The position numbers and the translations under genes were made by a program. The notes under the pieces were generated by a model. That model did not search any database. It worked only from the letters and a program-made list of their open reading frames with translations, and was not told the origin of the DNA. This document shows, in pieces, positions 7,751-16,492 of a stretch of 64,000 nt of DNA; position 1 is the first letter of the stretch, and each line of letters opens with the position of its first letter. Source of the DNA: Bradyrhizobium hereditatis (lineage in GTDB: Bacteria; Pseudomonadota; Alphaproteobacteria; Rhizobiales; Xanthobacteraceae); contig NZ_JAGKJK010000001.1 in assembly GCF_020329435.1 (NCBI RefSeq), positions 248,001 to 312,000 on the forward strand, given 5' to 3'.

Positions 7751-8752
7751 ATGCCGCTACCCGTGGACCGCCGTCGCGCGCTCGCGCTCTTTGGCTCTCT
7801 TGCTGCCGCTCCATGGCTTGTGCCGCGCCCCGGCCGCGCCGCTGAGGCCTGGCCGATCCGGCCCGTGAAATATGTCAACGGCTTTCCGGCCGGCGGCGCC
7901 ACTGACACGCTCTCTCGCCTGCTCTGCCAGAAAATGAGCGAACTGTCCGGCCAGTCCTTCGTGGTCGAGAACAAGGCCGGCGCCGGCGGTGTGATCGGCG
8001 CGGACGCGGTCGCAAAAGCGCCGGCGGATGGCTACACGATCGGACTCGGCGGCATCGCCTCCAACGTGCTCGCGATCGGCAGCTATGCGAAGCTCCCGTA
8101 TCGTCCGCGCGAGGATTTCACCTTCATCTCCGGCATGTGGCAATTGCCGAACATCCTGAGCGCGAAGAAGGACCTGTTCTCCGCAGACCTGAAGGAATTG
8201 CTCGCGGCGTTCAAGAAAGAGCCGGGCAAATACACCTACGCCTCCGCCGGCTTCGGCACCACACTGCATCTCTCCGGCGAGATGTTGAACAGCATGGCCG
8301 GCGTCCAGGTCCGCCACGTTCCCTATCGCGGCGCAGCTCCAGCGCTGAACGATCTGCTCGGCGGCAATGTCGATCTGTTGTTCGACAATTTGCCGGGCTC
8401 GCTGCCGAGCGTGCGTTCCGGCGCGATCAGGCCGGTCGCAGTCACTGCGAAGCAGCGGATCAAGGAGCTTCCCGACGTGCCCGCGATCGCCGAACTGTTG
8501 CCCGGCTACGAGATGACCTCATGGACCGCGCTGATCGGCCCCGCCAACATGCCGCCCGACCTCGTCGCGCAAATCAACGCGCTCACCGCCAAGGCCCTGA
8601 ACGACCCCTGGCTGAAACAGCGTTACGCCGATCTGGGCGCCACTACCTGGCCGACGACGCCGCAGGAGATATCAGCCTATCGCGACAGCGAGGAAGCGCG
8701 GCTGCTGCCGATCATAAAGGCGGCGGGGATCAAACCGGAGGGCGGCGGGTGA
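7751..8752 (+). CDS. Bug/TctC family periplasmic substrate-binding protein
   Basis: A 333-residue tripartite tricarboxylate transporter-type receptor. The N-terminus has a twin-arginine-like RRRALALFG and a hydrophobic core cleaved near GRAAEAWP. The mature protein shows the family signatures FPAGGATDTLSRL, VVENKAGAGGVIGADAVAKAPADGYT, SAGFGTTLHLSGE and VPYRGAAPALNDLLGG. The ATG at 7751 follows GGGGAGGA at a good distance. No TctA or TctB membrane genes are nearby, which is usual for the expanded Bug families, whose members may bind diverse carboxylates. The ligand cannot be predicted. Confidence 0.88.
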   Translation: MPLPVDRRRALALFGSLAAAPWLVPRPGRAAEAWPIRPVKYVNGFPAGGATDTLSRLLCQKMSELSGQSFVVENKAGAGGVIGADAVAKAPADGYTIGLGGIASNVLAIGSYAKLPYRPREDFTFISGMWQLPNILSAKKDLFSADLKELLAAFKKEPGKYTYASAGFGTTLHLSGEMLNSMAGVQVRHVPYRGAAPALNDLLGGNVDLLFDNLPGSLPSVRSGAIRPVAVTAKQRIKELPDVPAIAELLPGYEMTSWTALIGPANMPPDLVAQINALTAKALNDPWLKQRYADLGATTWPTTPQEISAYRDSEEARLLPIIKAAGIKPEGGG

Positions 8753-8820
8753 GGGTGTAGCGTAGCACGCATGAGCGAAGCGATATGCGGGTGCATGTTG
8801 TGTTCAGCCGATAGACCAGC

Positions 8821-8850
8821 CCCGGATGTCGCTGCGCTCATCCGGGCTAC
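8821..8850. repeat. Palindromic repeat, family B
   Basis: CCCGGATGTCGCTGCGCTCA followed by TCCGGGCTAC. It is preceded at 8759-8790 by a related half-element (GCATGAGCGAAGCGATATGC). Confidence 0.75.
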
Positions 8851-8998
8851 GGTTGAGGAGCCCGCGAAGCGGGAACCATCGCGAAATGCCCCAACTGCCG
8901 AAATTTCATGCTGTTCCGCAATCTCTGGTGTCGGAACACATTACCCTGCTGCTCGTTCTTACCGGCGCAACAGCTCAACGCGTTCGACAGGAGTGTCC

Positions 8999-9259
8999 AT
9001 GCGAAATGTCATTCTTCCAATTGTCACTGCCTTGGCGCTTGGCGCAGCGACACCTGCCGCCGCCTTCGATTCCGGTGACCAGATCTCAATGGAGACCGCG
9101 CTCGACGTCGCGACCGGTCTCGGCGTCATGACGGTGTCCTATACCCAGTTCCTCGGCGATCAGTGGGAGATCAAAGGCCGCGACCGCGCCGGGCGCTGGC
9201 TGGAAGTCTATGTCGATTCGCGAACCGGCGAGGTGCGCCACCTCAATCGCGGATGGTAG
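8999..9259 (+). CDS. Small secreted PepSY-like protein
   Basis: An 86-residue precursor with a typical signal peptide cleaved near PAAAFDS. The mature part of about 65 residues reads like one PepSY repeat: a helix (METALDVATGLGVMTVSYTQ) followed by a beta-hairpin with W-E-I-K-G and VYVDSRTGEVRHL. PepSY domains often act as inhibitors or redox-linked modules in the periplasm. AGGAG 5 nt before the ATG supports the start. It is monocistronic and flanked by family B repeats. Domain assignment is by eye. Confidence 0.75.
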   Translation: MRNVILPIVTALALGAATPAAAFDSGDQISMETALDVATGLGVMTVSYTQFLGDQWEIKGRDRAGRWLEVYVDSRTGEVRHLNRGW

Positions 9260-9296
9260 CCGCGTTCTCATCCGAAATCGGCGAGTACGAGAGCGC

Positions 9297-9419
9297 GTAG
9301 CCCGCATGAGCAAAGCGATATGCGGGGCAAGATGTGACTGGCATAAAGTGATCCCGGATGTTGTGGGGCTTGTCATCGGGCGCGCATTCGCGCGACCCGT
9401 TGACTCATCCGGGGCTACG
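9297..9419. repeat. Composite repeat (families B and D)
   Basis: GTAGCCCGCATGAGCAAAGC at the left, TCCCGGATG in the middle, an inverted piece of family D (GGGCGCGCATTCGCGCGACC) and CATCCGGGGCTACG at the right. It looks like one repeat inserted into another. It ends 5 nt before the stop of the convergent helicase gene. Confidence 0.6.
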
Positions 9420-9423
9420 TTTG

Positions 9424-11493
9424 CTAACGCCACATGCTGCGCATGCGCTCGCGAATATCCACCTGCACGCTCTGACTTGGCGTCGAGCGTGCCGCCGGGG
9501 TTGCCGCTGGCCATATCTGCCGATCGAACAGCTTCACCAGGTGATCCGGTATGAAACGCGTCCGGGACGCGTAGACATGCCGGTCGCCGCGCGCCTGCTG
9601 ACCGTGCACGAAGAAGCGCTGCGGCACAATCAGATGCAGATCGTCCTTGGCGCGCGTCATCGCGACGTACAGAAGGCGTCGCTCTTCTTCGAGTTCAGCC
9701 GTCGTGCCGGCGCCCAGGTCAGACGGCATGCAGCCGTCGACAACGTTCAAGGTGAATACCGACTTCCATTCCTGCCCCTTTGCGGAGTGAATGGTGGACA
9801 GGATCAGATAGTCTTCGTCTCGCAGGGGTGGCCCTGAGCGATCGCTGGTCGCGTCAGGCGGATCGAGCGTGAGCTCGGTCAGAAAGCGCTCGCGGGAAGG
9901 ATAGCCAGAGGCGATCTGCTCGAGCTGCAGCAGGTCGGCCAGCCGCACCTCGGCATCGTCGTGGATGCGCTCCAGGTGCGGGGTGTACCACAGCCTGATA
10001 CATTCGATGTCGGACGGCCATTCCGAATAGCGCAGATCAGTAAGCGTTTCGACAAAGGCGGTCCAATCCTGGCCGGCCCGGGGAGGCGTGGGAAGCGCTG
10101 CGAGCGCGGAGATCGGATCGGCCATGACAGTGGTTTGATCGAGAATGCGCTGGGCCGACGCTGGCCCGATGCCCGGCAACAGGTGAAGCACGCGGAATCC
10201 GGCAACCCGGTCCCGCGGGTTCTCAACGAATTTGAGGAGCGCCAGCACATCCTTGACGTGGGCGGCGTCCAGGAACTTCAAGCCGCCGAACTTGACGAAG
10301 GGAATATTGCGCCGCGTCAGCTCGACTTCCAGCGGGCCGCTGTGTGATGACGTCCGGAACAGAACAGCCTGCTCCTTGAGCCGCAATCCTTGTTCGCGGT
10401 TCGACAGCACCTGCTCGACGATGTAGCGCGCCTGGTCGGCCTCATCGCGCACGGTGACCAGACGCGGCAGCTGAGCCGAATGGCGCTCGGTCCAGAGGTT
10501 CTTGGTGAACCGTTCTCTGGCAAGTCCAATCACGCCATTGGCGGCGGCCAGAATCGGCTGCGTGGAGCGATAGTTGCGGTCGAGCGTGACGATCTCTGCC
10601 CTGGGGCTGAAGTGATCGGGAAAATCCAGAATGTTCCTGACGGTGGCCGCGCGAAACGAATATATGGATTGGGCATCGTCCCCCACGACTGTAAGACCGC
10701 GTCCATCCGGCTTGAGCGCCAAGAGGATCGTCGCCTGCAGCCGATTGGTGTCTTGGTATTCGTCGACCATGACATGATCGAACCGGCCGCCGATCTCCTG
10801 CGCGATGGCGGGCTCGGATGCCATCTGCGCCCACCACAACAGCAGATCGTCATAGTCGAGGACGTTCTGCCTCTGCTTGGCCTCGACATATTCAGCGAAC
10901 AGTTGCTTGAGCTCATCAGCCCATCCCGAACACCATGGATAGTGCTGTGCGAGCACCGTCGCGATCGGCATCTGCGCGTTCACGCAACGGGAATAGATCG
11001 CAAGGCATGTGCCCTTGGTGGGAAAACGACCCTCGGCCTTTGAAAATCCGAGCTCGTGGCGCACCAGGTTAAGTAGATCCGCCGAATCCTCGCGATCGTG
11101 GATCGTGAAGGCCGGATCGACGCCGATGCGTTCAGCGTATTCGCGCAGCAGCCGCGCCCCGATGCCATGAAAAGTCCCCGCCCAGGTCAGCGCATCCGTC
11201 ATGACGCCGGCCTTATCGCCGAGGACGCGGCGCGCGATGCGTTCGACACGCTGCGTCATCTCGGAGGCGGCGCGGCGTGAAAACGTCATCAGCAGCATGC
11301 GGCGCGGGTCGGCGCCCTTGATGATGAGGTGGGCAACCCGGTGCGCGAGCGTGTTGGTCTTGCCGGATCCCGCGCCGGCAATGACCAGAAGCGGCGAGCC
11401 GATGGTTCCATCCGGGGCGATGCCGTGCTCGACGGCCCGGCGTTGCTCCGGATTGAGGCTTTCCAGATATTGAGCGGTATTTTCAGCGAGCAC
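9424..11493 (-). CDS. UvrD/Rep-family ATP-dependent DNA helicase
   Basis: A 689-residue superfamily 1A helicase. Walker A GAGSGKT is at residues 40-46, the Walker B/motif II DEYQDTN at 244-250, motif III GDDAQSIYSFR just after, motif IV around LDRNYRST, motif V around STIHSAKGQEW and motif VI YVAMTRAKDDL near the C-terminus. It unwinds DNA 3' to 5' in repair or replication restart. It is shorter than the main UvrD of Rhizobiales, so it is probably an accessory paralogue rather than UvrD itself. It is monocistronic; the start at 11493 places the Q motif (LNPEQRRAV) at residue 13, as expected. Confidence 0.88.
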   Translation of the reverse strand: MLAENTAQYLESLNPEQRRAVEHGIAPDGTIGSPLLVIAGAGSGKTNTLAHRVAHLIIKGADPRRMLLMTFSRRAASEMTQRVERIARRVLGDKAGVMTDALTWAGTFHGIGARLLREYAERIGVDPAFTIHDREDSADLLNLVRHELGFSKAEGRFPTKGTCLAIYSRCVNAQMPIATVLAQHYPWCSGWADELKQLFAEYVEAKQRQNVLDYDDLLLWWAQMASEPAIAQEIGGRFDHVMVDEYQDTNRLQATILLALKPDGRGLTVVGDDAQSIYSFRAATVRNILDFPDHFSPRAEIVTLDRNYRSTQPILAAANGVIGLARERFTKNLWTERHSAQLPRLVTVRDEADQARYIVEQVLSNREQGLRLKEQAVLFRTSSHSGPLEVELTRRNIPFVKFGGLKFLDAAHVKDVLALLKFVENPRDRVAGFRVLHLLPGIGPASAQRILDQTTVMADPISALAALPTPPRAGQDWTAFVETLTDLRYSEWPSDIECIRLWYTPHLERIHDDAEVRLADLLQLEQIASGYPSRERFLTELTLDPPDATSDRSGPPLRDEDYLILSTIHSAKGQEWKSVFTLNVVDGCMPSDLGAGTTAELEEERRLLYVAMTRAKDDLHLIVPQRFFVHGQQARGDRHVYASRTRFIPDHLVKLFDRQIWPAATPAARSTPSQSVQVDIRERMRSMWR

Positions 11494-11576
11494 GAATCAC
11501 CCCATGTCGATCCGAAGGTCGACCGATTCGCATGTGGTCGCAACGGCGAATGTCCGCTTTGTCTCGTTGTCCGGCA

Positions 11577-11663
11577 AACGCATTGTTAAGGATTGGCTCG
11601 CGCTGATTTGCACTGATATGATTCGTTCCTTGCGAACAAAATGGAGTCGGATGGAGAACAAAG
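11577..11663. repeat. Dispersed ~90-bp repeat, family C (copy 2)
   Basis: Begins CGCATTGTTAAGGATTGGCT and ends GGATGGAGAACAAAGC. It is very close to the copy at 16111-16200. It separates the divergently placed helicase and ROK kinase genes, so it probably lies in their promoter region. Confidence 0.8.
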
Positions 11664-11742
11664 CTGTGGTGCTGCTTGTCTCCCTGCTTCAGGTGCGTTT
11701 CGGCTGGCGGTATGATCAGCGGGCCGAGCAGGGCGCGAATTC

Positions 11743-12456
11743 ATGGCGAAGAAAACGGGCAAGCTGAAATCGCGGCAGACGGTCCTCGTGATCGACATCG
11801 GCGGTTCGCGCGTGAAAGTCATGACCAACACTGAGCGAGTCCGGCGCGCGTTTGCGTCCGGTCCCGAGCTATCAGCGAAAGTGATGGTGAGGAAGGTGAA
11901 GGCGCTGACGAAAGACTGGTCCTATGACGTCGTCGCGGTCGGATATCCCGGACCTGTAGTCAACAACCGGCCCTTGTCGGACCCGCACAATCTCGGTCAG
12001 GGGTGGGCCGGTTTCAATTTCGAAAAGGCCTTCGGCCGCCCGACCAAGGTCGTCAACGATGCGCTGATGCAGGCGATCGGCAGTTACCAGGGCGGCCGGA
12101 TGCTGTTCTTAGGGCTAGGCACGGGTCTTGGCTCCGCGATGATCGTGGACGGCATTCTGGAGCCGATGGAGCTGGCGCACCTGCCGTACCGCCACGGCAA
12201 GACGTTCGAGCAATATGTCGGCGCCGCAGCCCTCAAGCGCGTTGGCAGGAAGAAATGGCAACGCGCGGTCGATGACGTCATCAAGCGCCTGCTCGCCGCA
12301 CTGGAGCCGGATTACATCATGCTGGGCGGCGGCAACGCCGGCAAGGTCGACAAGCTGCCGCGCAAAGTCCGCCTCGGCGCCAACACCAACGCGTTCGAGG
12401 GTGGATTTCGGCTGTGGAAGAAGGGGGCGGTTAGGCCGGCCGGTGTGCGGCGGTAG
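11743..12456 (+). CDS. ROK-family sugar kinase (polyphosphate glucokinase-like)
   Basis: A 237-residue protein of the actin-fold ROK family. VLVIDIGGSRVKV near residue 15 is the phosphate-1 motif, VGYPGPV and NLGQGWAGF fit the substrate region, VVNDALMQAIG carries the catalytic Asp, and FLGLGTGLGSAMI is phosphate-2. The order and short length resemble PpgK-type polyphosphate/ATP glucokinases, but donor specificity cannot be read from the sequence. There is no HTH, so it is not a ROK repressor. A decayed copy of its 3' third lies 4 kb downstream at 16493-16753. Confidence 0.8.
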   Translation: MAKKTGKLKSRQTVLVIDIGGSRVKVMTNTERVRRAFASGPELSAKVMVRKVKALTKDWSYDVVAVGYPGPVVNNRPLSDPHNLGQGWAGFNFEKAFGRPTKVVNDALMQAIGSYQGGRMLFLGLGTGLGSAMIVDGILEPMELAHLPYRHGKTFEQYVGAAALKRVGRKKWQRAVDDVIKRLLAALEPDYIMLGGGNAGKVDKLPRKVRLGANTNAFEGGFRLWKKGAVRPAGVRR

Positions 12457-12740
12457 AGAATGCCGTCCCGGCGGATATCGGTACCCACACCCAAAATATC
12501 GCTTGTAGTGATTCGCTTAGTCACGGCCTTTCGCAATCGAGCAGGGGCGCACCCTCACCAAGTTATGCATGGGCTTGGCGCGCGCCTTGTCCAATTCGAT
12601 AAGCTCGACTTTGAGAGCGCAGCGAAACCAGCGCATTGGTCCTGGTGCAGACCGCTCTGACTGGGTCCATCGGCAGGAACTTGGTTGAACGCCTCTCGTT
12701 TATACCATCCAGCCCACGTCAGTTTGGAGCTGCGCCTGAA

Positions 12741-13343
12741 ATGTGGACGGTAGATCCCCCAGATCCCATCAACATCGCACTCAAGCTTGCGAGCTTCGGG
12801 CTGTTGATTCTGATTGCCACCGTGTACTGGCGTGCATACGGCCCCGCCAATTTTCTTTGGTTATCTGACATCGGGCTGCTTCTCACGGTTGGCGCAATTG
12901 TCCTGGAAAGCCGCATGCTTGCGAGCATGGCAGCGGTTGGCGTGCTTGCGCTCGAGCTCGCATGGAGTGCGGACTTTGTGTCAGGAGGTCGGCTTCTCGG
13001 GCTCGCGAGCTACATGTTCGATGAAGCGTTGCCGCTGCACTTGAGGGCTCTGTCGCTCTTTCATCTCGCCGTGCCGCTCGCCGTTGTTTGGCTGCTTTAC
13101 CGATTTGGCTATGATCCTCGCGCGTTGGGTCTGCAGACGGCCGTTACCTGGGCCGCTCTGATCATGAGCTATGCCCTGACCGAGCCGGCGAAGAACATCA
13201 ACTGGGTCTTCGGCCCCGGGCGTGAGCCACAGCAGACAATCGCGCCACTCGCCTATTTCGCGATCGAGATGGTCGTGATCCCGGTTTTGGTCCTGTTTCC
13301 CACTCACCTCCTCCTGAAGTGGATGTTTCCCGTCAGCAATTAA
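12741..13343 (+). CDS. Integral membrane protein of unknown function
   Basis: A 200-residue protein with about six predicted transmembrane helices (for example LKLASFGLLILIATVYW, FHLAVPLAVVWLLYRFGY, FAIEMVVIPVLVLFPTHLLL) and short polar loops such as GPGREPQQT. The ATG at 12741 is used because the preceding in-frame region does not look membrane-like; the only Shine-Dalgarno candidate is a weak GGAG 11 nt upstream. No family is recognised with confidence. It is isolated between the ROK kinase and a repeat. Confidence 0.6.
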   Translation: MWTVDPPDPINIALKLASFGLLILIATVYWRAYGPANFLWLSDIGLLLTVGAIVLESRMLASMAAVGVLALELAWSADFVSGGRLLGLASYMFDEALPLHLRALSLFHLAVPLAVVWLLYRFGYDPRALGLQTAVTWAALIMSYALTEPAKNINWVFGPGREPQQTIAPLAYFAIEMVVIPVLVLFPTHLLLKWMFPVSN

Positions 13344-13409
13344 TACACCGCAGGGCCCAGACACAAAATCGCGAAAACAACCCCATGCAAAGTAGCGAGC
13401 GAAGGGCGG

Positions 13410-13540
13410 ATGAGCCAATGGGTCGCGCCAATGCGCGCCCAGCGATGAGCGCAATTGCGCTTGCGCCGTGATGACAGGCTCCGCGAAATCCGCGGCGGTG
13501 CTCGGGTTGTCCCGGATATCGCTGCGCTCATCCGGGCTAC
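13410..13540. repeat. Repeat cluster (families D and B)
   Basis: A family D element (GAGCCAATGGGTCGCGCCAA, then GATGACAGGCTCCGCGAA) followed by a family B hairpin (CCCGGATATCGCTGCGCTCA, then TCCGGGCTAC) at 13510-13540. Confidence 0.6.
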
Positions 13541-13570
13541 TCGCCCTTCGTCATTGTCGCCATATTGCGC

Positions 13571-14008
13571 TCAGCTGAGTTCTTGGGCGAGTCCGATGAG
13601 TAGCCCTTCAGGCCCGCGGATGTAGCAGAGCCGATACGCGTCTTTATACTGGACTACTTCGCCTACGAGCTGCGCGCCGCGATTGCGGAGCCTTTCAAGC
13701 GTCTCGTCGATGTCGTCCACGGCGAACATGACGCGGAGGTAGCCCAGGGCGTTGACCGGGGCGTTGCGGTGATCTGCGACGACAGGCGGCGTGAGGAAGC
13801 GGGAGAGCTCGAGCCGGCTGTGGCCGTCCGGCGTGCGCATCATGGCAATCTCGACGCGCTGATCGCCCAGTCCAGTGACACGTCCGGCCCATTCTCCTTC
13901 GATCGTGGCCCGCCCTTCGAGCTCAAGGCCGAGCTCGCGAAAGAAATCAATCGTCCCTCCGAGGTCTTCGACGACGATTCCTACGTTGTCCATCCGCTTG
14001 AGCGCCAT
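13571..14008 (-). CDS. VOC (glyoxalase/bleomycin resistance) family protein
   Basis: A 145-residue vicinal-oxygen-chelate protein with two beta-alpha-beta-beta-beta modules: MDNVGIVVEDLGGTIDFF at the start and LRVMFAVDDIDETLERLRNRG in the second half, ending in YIRGPEGLLIGLAQEL. The Glu in EGLLIGLAQE and the Glu in RLELSRF are plausible metal ligands. This superfamily includes glyoxalase I, extradiol dioxygenases and resistance proteins; this one is a typical uncharacterised single-domain member. ATG 14008 is preceded by TTGGAG; the ten residues before it are unlikely to be translated. Confidence 0.8.
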   Translation of the reverse strand: MALKRMDNVGIVVEDLGGTIDFFRELGLELEGRATIEGEWAGRVTGLGDQRVEIAMMRTPDGHSRLELSRFLTPPVVADHRNAPVNALGYLRVMFAVDDIDETLERLRNRGAQLVGEVVQYKDAYRLCYIRGPEGLLIGLAQELS

Positions 14009-14041
14009 GTTTCCAATCTCCAAGGTGTCGCCTTGCAAGTA

Positions 14042-14182
14042 AGGCGGGTTAGCGAAGCGTAACCCGCCGACTTGGTTACTTGGAATGGCGGATTACGCTG
14101 GAGCCTGTCATCTCGGCGCGAGCGCAAGTGCGCTCGTCGCTAACCGCGCCTTGCGCGGACCCGGTGGGCTAGTCCGCCCTAC
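14042..14182. repeat. Expanded family A repeat cluster
   Basis: AAGGCGGGTTAGCGAAGCGT at the left and GGGCTAGTCCGCCCTACGC at the right, with an internal GGCGGATTACGCT and inserted GC-rich sequence. It lies between the VOC gene and the divergent EamA permease. Confidence 0.6.
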
Positions 14183-14277
14183 GCTTGCCAGGCGAGCAGG
14201 CGGCCTGCGGCGGCGCGCCCGTCAGCCCTGCATGGGCGTGGGTTGAACAGGGGTGCAGGCCAAGTTAAGCGTCCGCA

Positions 14278-15198
14278 ATGAACCAGCCGACCAGCGGCGG
14301 CGATGCTCCAGCCCAAAAACCTGACGCGAAGCCGGCCCTGCTTGGGGTTGCGTGCGGCGCTGGTGCGGCGCTGTTCTGGGCGCTCGGCTTTGTCGCGACC
14401 CGGCACGGGCTCAGGATCGGCTTCACGCCGCCGGACCTGCTGATGCACCGCTTCGTGTGGTCGGGGCTGGTATTCCTGCCGCTCGTGCTTCGCGCAGGCA
14501 TTGCCGATCTCGGCGGCATCGGATGGGGCCGCGGACTGGTGCTGATGGTGCTGGGCGGACCTGTGATGTCGCTCATCAGTTATACCGGCTTCCTGTTCGT
14601 GCCGCTCGGCCATGGCAGCGTCATCCAGCCTTCCAGCGCGACGCTCGGCGGCCTGCTGCTGGCCGCGCTGTTCTTGCGCGAGCGGGTGCCGCCCTCGCGC
14701 GTAGCGGGGGCGGTCGTCATCGTCGGCGGGCTTGCGGTGATCGGCGCCGAGTCGATCGGCCATATCGGCGCCGATGGCGTGCTAGGCGATTTGCTGTTCG
14801 TGATGACCGGAATGATGTTCGCCGTGTTCGGCACGCTGCTGCGCCATTGGCGCGTCTCCGCGTTCTCGGCCGCCACGGTCATCAGTGTGGTGTCGCTCGC
14901 GCTGCTGCCGCTCTATGCGGCGTTTGGCGGGTTTGCCCGCGTGGCGGCGCTGGGCGTTGGCGAAAACGCGCTGCAGGCGCTGGCGCAAGGCATCCTGGCC
15001 GGCCCCGCCGCGCTGTATCTGTTCGCATTCTCGGTCCAGACCATCGGCGTCGCCCGCGCCGCGGTGTTTCCCGCGACTGTGCCAGCGCTGACGATCCTCG
15101 CAGGCTGGCTCCTGCTCGGCGAGCCCCCGACCGCGCTGCAGGCGGCGGGAATGGTCACGGTGCTGTTCGGCTTCTATCTGGCGCAAAGGCAGCGGTGA
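14278..15198 (+). CDS. EamA/DMT-superfamily permease
   Basis: A 306-residue inner-membrane protein with ten predicted helices in two EamA repeats, the second beginning around DGVLGDLLFVMTGMMFAVFG. Motifs such as GFVATRHGL, the Pro-Ser in VIQPSSATLGGLLLAALFLRERV and the final LTILAGWLLLGEPPTALQAAGM are typical. It is probably an exporter of amino acids or other small metabolites. It starts at ATG 14278 with a soluble tail of about 20 residues and no obvious Shine-Dalgarno. The 3' end (last 111 nt) is duplicated, about 95% identical, at 18399-18509. A hairpin repeat begins 18 nt downstream. Confidence 0.87.
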   Translation: MNQPTSGGDAPAQKPDAKPALLGVACGAGAALFWALGFVATRHGLRIGFTPPDLLMHRFVWSGLVFLPLVLRAGIADLGGIGWGRGLVLMVLGGPVMSLISYTGFLFVPLGHGSVIQPSSATLGGLLLAALFLRERVPPSRVAGAVVIVGGLAVIGAESIGHIGADGVLGDLLFVMTGMMFAVFGTLLRHWRVSAFSAATVISVVSLALLPLYAAFGGFARVAALGVGENALQALAQGILAGPAALYLFAFSVQTIGVARAAVFPATVPALTILAGWLLLGEPPTALQAAGMVTVLFGFYLAQRQR

Positions 15199-15216
15199 AG
15201 TGTGTGATCGGGATTA

Positions 15217-15271
15217 GGTGACAGTGCACTAAACTGCACCTCGCCATCGGCAGATTAAGTGCACTGTCACC
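15217..15271. repeat. 55-bp hairpin element (MITE-like)
   Basis: Perfect 14-bp inverted ends GGTGACAGTGCACT and AGTGCACTGTCACC around a 27-nt centre. Related sequence is at 16440-16490 (right half) and around 16314-16353 and 19041-19087. Confidence 0.75.
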
Positions 15272-15461
15272 GCAATTCGAATACGCCCTGCGATGCCGCG
15301 TGCGTGCCGCGCCATGGAACCCAAGGGCAACGGTAGCTCGTTCCTCTTGGCATCGGCCGTACGTCGCCGAAGATTTTCCGCCTGAGATTTTTTGATCAGG
15401 CACCCAGCATTTGGTTTGGGTATACAATTGATGCCGGTTGCCCCACTACAGGAGGTAAGCC

Positions 15462-16052
15462 ATGAACAGGCTCTATACTCTCGCGTCGGTTGGGTTCTGC
15501 GTAGCTTCGGCAGCTCTCACCACCACGTCGGCATTGGCTTTTCCCACCGAGGAAGTCCCGAAGACCGAACCAGAGTACATCGCCAAGGTGAAGACCGCTG
15601 CTCCGGCGTCGGTCGTGAACAACGCGACGATCACCATGCCGCAGCCGGATGGATCTTCCAAGACGATCCAAACCGGATCGAACGGCTTCACTTGCTTTAT
15701 CGGAAAGGACGGAACGCCCGAATGCGATGACGAGAACGCCATGGAATGGCGCAAAGCTCTGCAGGCCAAACAGGACCCGCCGAACAAGATTGGCTTGATT
15801 TTCATGCTGGCCGGTGACACCGGCACGAGCAATCATGATCCTGCCGAACGACACACGCACAAGCATTGGGTCCAGACCGGGCCGCATGTGATGATCGTTG
15901 GCGGCGCAGCACGCGAGATGCTCAGTCCCTATCCGCGCGATCTGGATGTCAAGGACCCGACGCAGCCCTACGTGATGTTCCCTGGAAAACCCAGCGAGCA
16001 TCTGATGATCCCGGTACACTCGGAACCAATTACGACGGGCAGTGCGCGGTAA
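15462..16052 (+). CDS. Secreted hypothetical protein
   Basis: A 196-residue precursor with a strong start (AGGAGG 6-7 nt before ATG 15462) and a signal peptide cleaved near TSALAFP. The mature part is rich in Pro, Thr and Asp and has one Cys pair (FTCFIGKDGTPECDD), followed by segments such as HVMIVGGAAREMLSPYP and KPSEHLMIPVHSEP. No known domain is recognised. It is probably periplasmic. The gene is less GC-rich than its neighbours and lies within the accessory mosaic. Confidence 0.75.
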   Translation: MNRLYTLASVGFCVASAALTTTSALAFPTEEVPKTEPEYIAKVKTAAPASVVNNATITMPQPDGSSKTIQTGSNGFTCFIGKDGTPECDDENAMEWRKALQAKQDPPNKIGLIFMLAGDTGTSNHDPAERHTHKHWVQTGPHVMIVGGAAREMLSPYPRDLDVKDPTQPYVMFPGKPSEHLMIPVHSEPITTGSAR

Positions 16053-16110
16053 TGCGCGTCAGCTCCGCCGTGCCCGAGACCAGCGGCACGGCGGGCGCGC
16101 GAACACGAAG

Positions 16111-16200
16111 CAAACGCATTGTTAAGAATTGGCTCGCGCTGATTTGCGCTGATACGATTCGTTCTTTGCGAACAGAATGGAGTCGGATGGAGAACAAAGC
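16111..16200. repeat. Dispersed ~90-bp repeat, family C (copy 3)
   Basis: CAAACGCATTGTTAAGAATT at the left, TTCGTTCTTTGCGAACAGAA in the centre, GGATGGAGAACAAAGC at the right. It is followed by ACACGCGGCGTCAAAA, which also follows copy 1 at 6169. Confidence 0.8.
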
Positions 16201-16313
16201 TGCGTCCGCGTAACACGCGGCGTCAAAAGATCCGCGACTACGGCGACAGTGGATCCAATTCGCCGTTAGGCACCTATGCGGCTTTGCTAGTGACTCCATT
16301 TTCGGAGTTAAGT

Positions 16314-16353
16314 GCACTGGACTGCACCCCTGAAGTGAGACACGGTAATTGCA
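16314..16353. repeat. Inverted-repeat scar (left)
   Basis: CTGGACTGCACCCCTGAAGT followed by GAGACACGGTAATTGC. The reverse complement occurs at 19041-19087 with a few changes, so the two copies face each other across 2.7 kb. Confidence 0.7.
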
Positions 16354-16358
16354 GCGAG

Positions 16359-16436
16359 CGTAGCCCGAATGAGCGCAGCGATATCCGGGGGAGATGCGAG
16401 AGTAGTCCCGGATGTCGCTTCGCTCATCCGGGCTAC
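16359..16436. repeat. Palindromic repeat, family B (long form)
   Basis: GTAGCCCGAATGAGCGCAGC, GATATCCGGG, then TCCCGGATGTCGCTTCGCTC and ATCCGGGCTAC. It is inserted between the two halves of the hairpin element. Confidence 0.7.
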
Positions 16437-16492
16437 TTGCTAAACAGCACTTCGCCTTCGGCAGATTAAGTGTACTGTCATCGTAATTTCCA

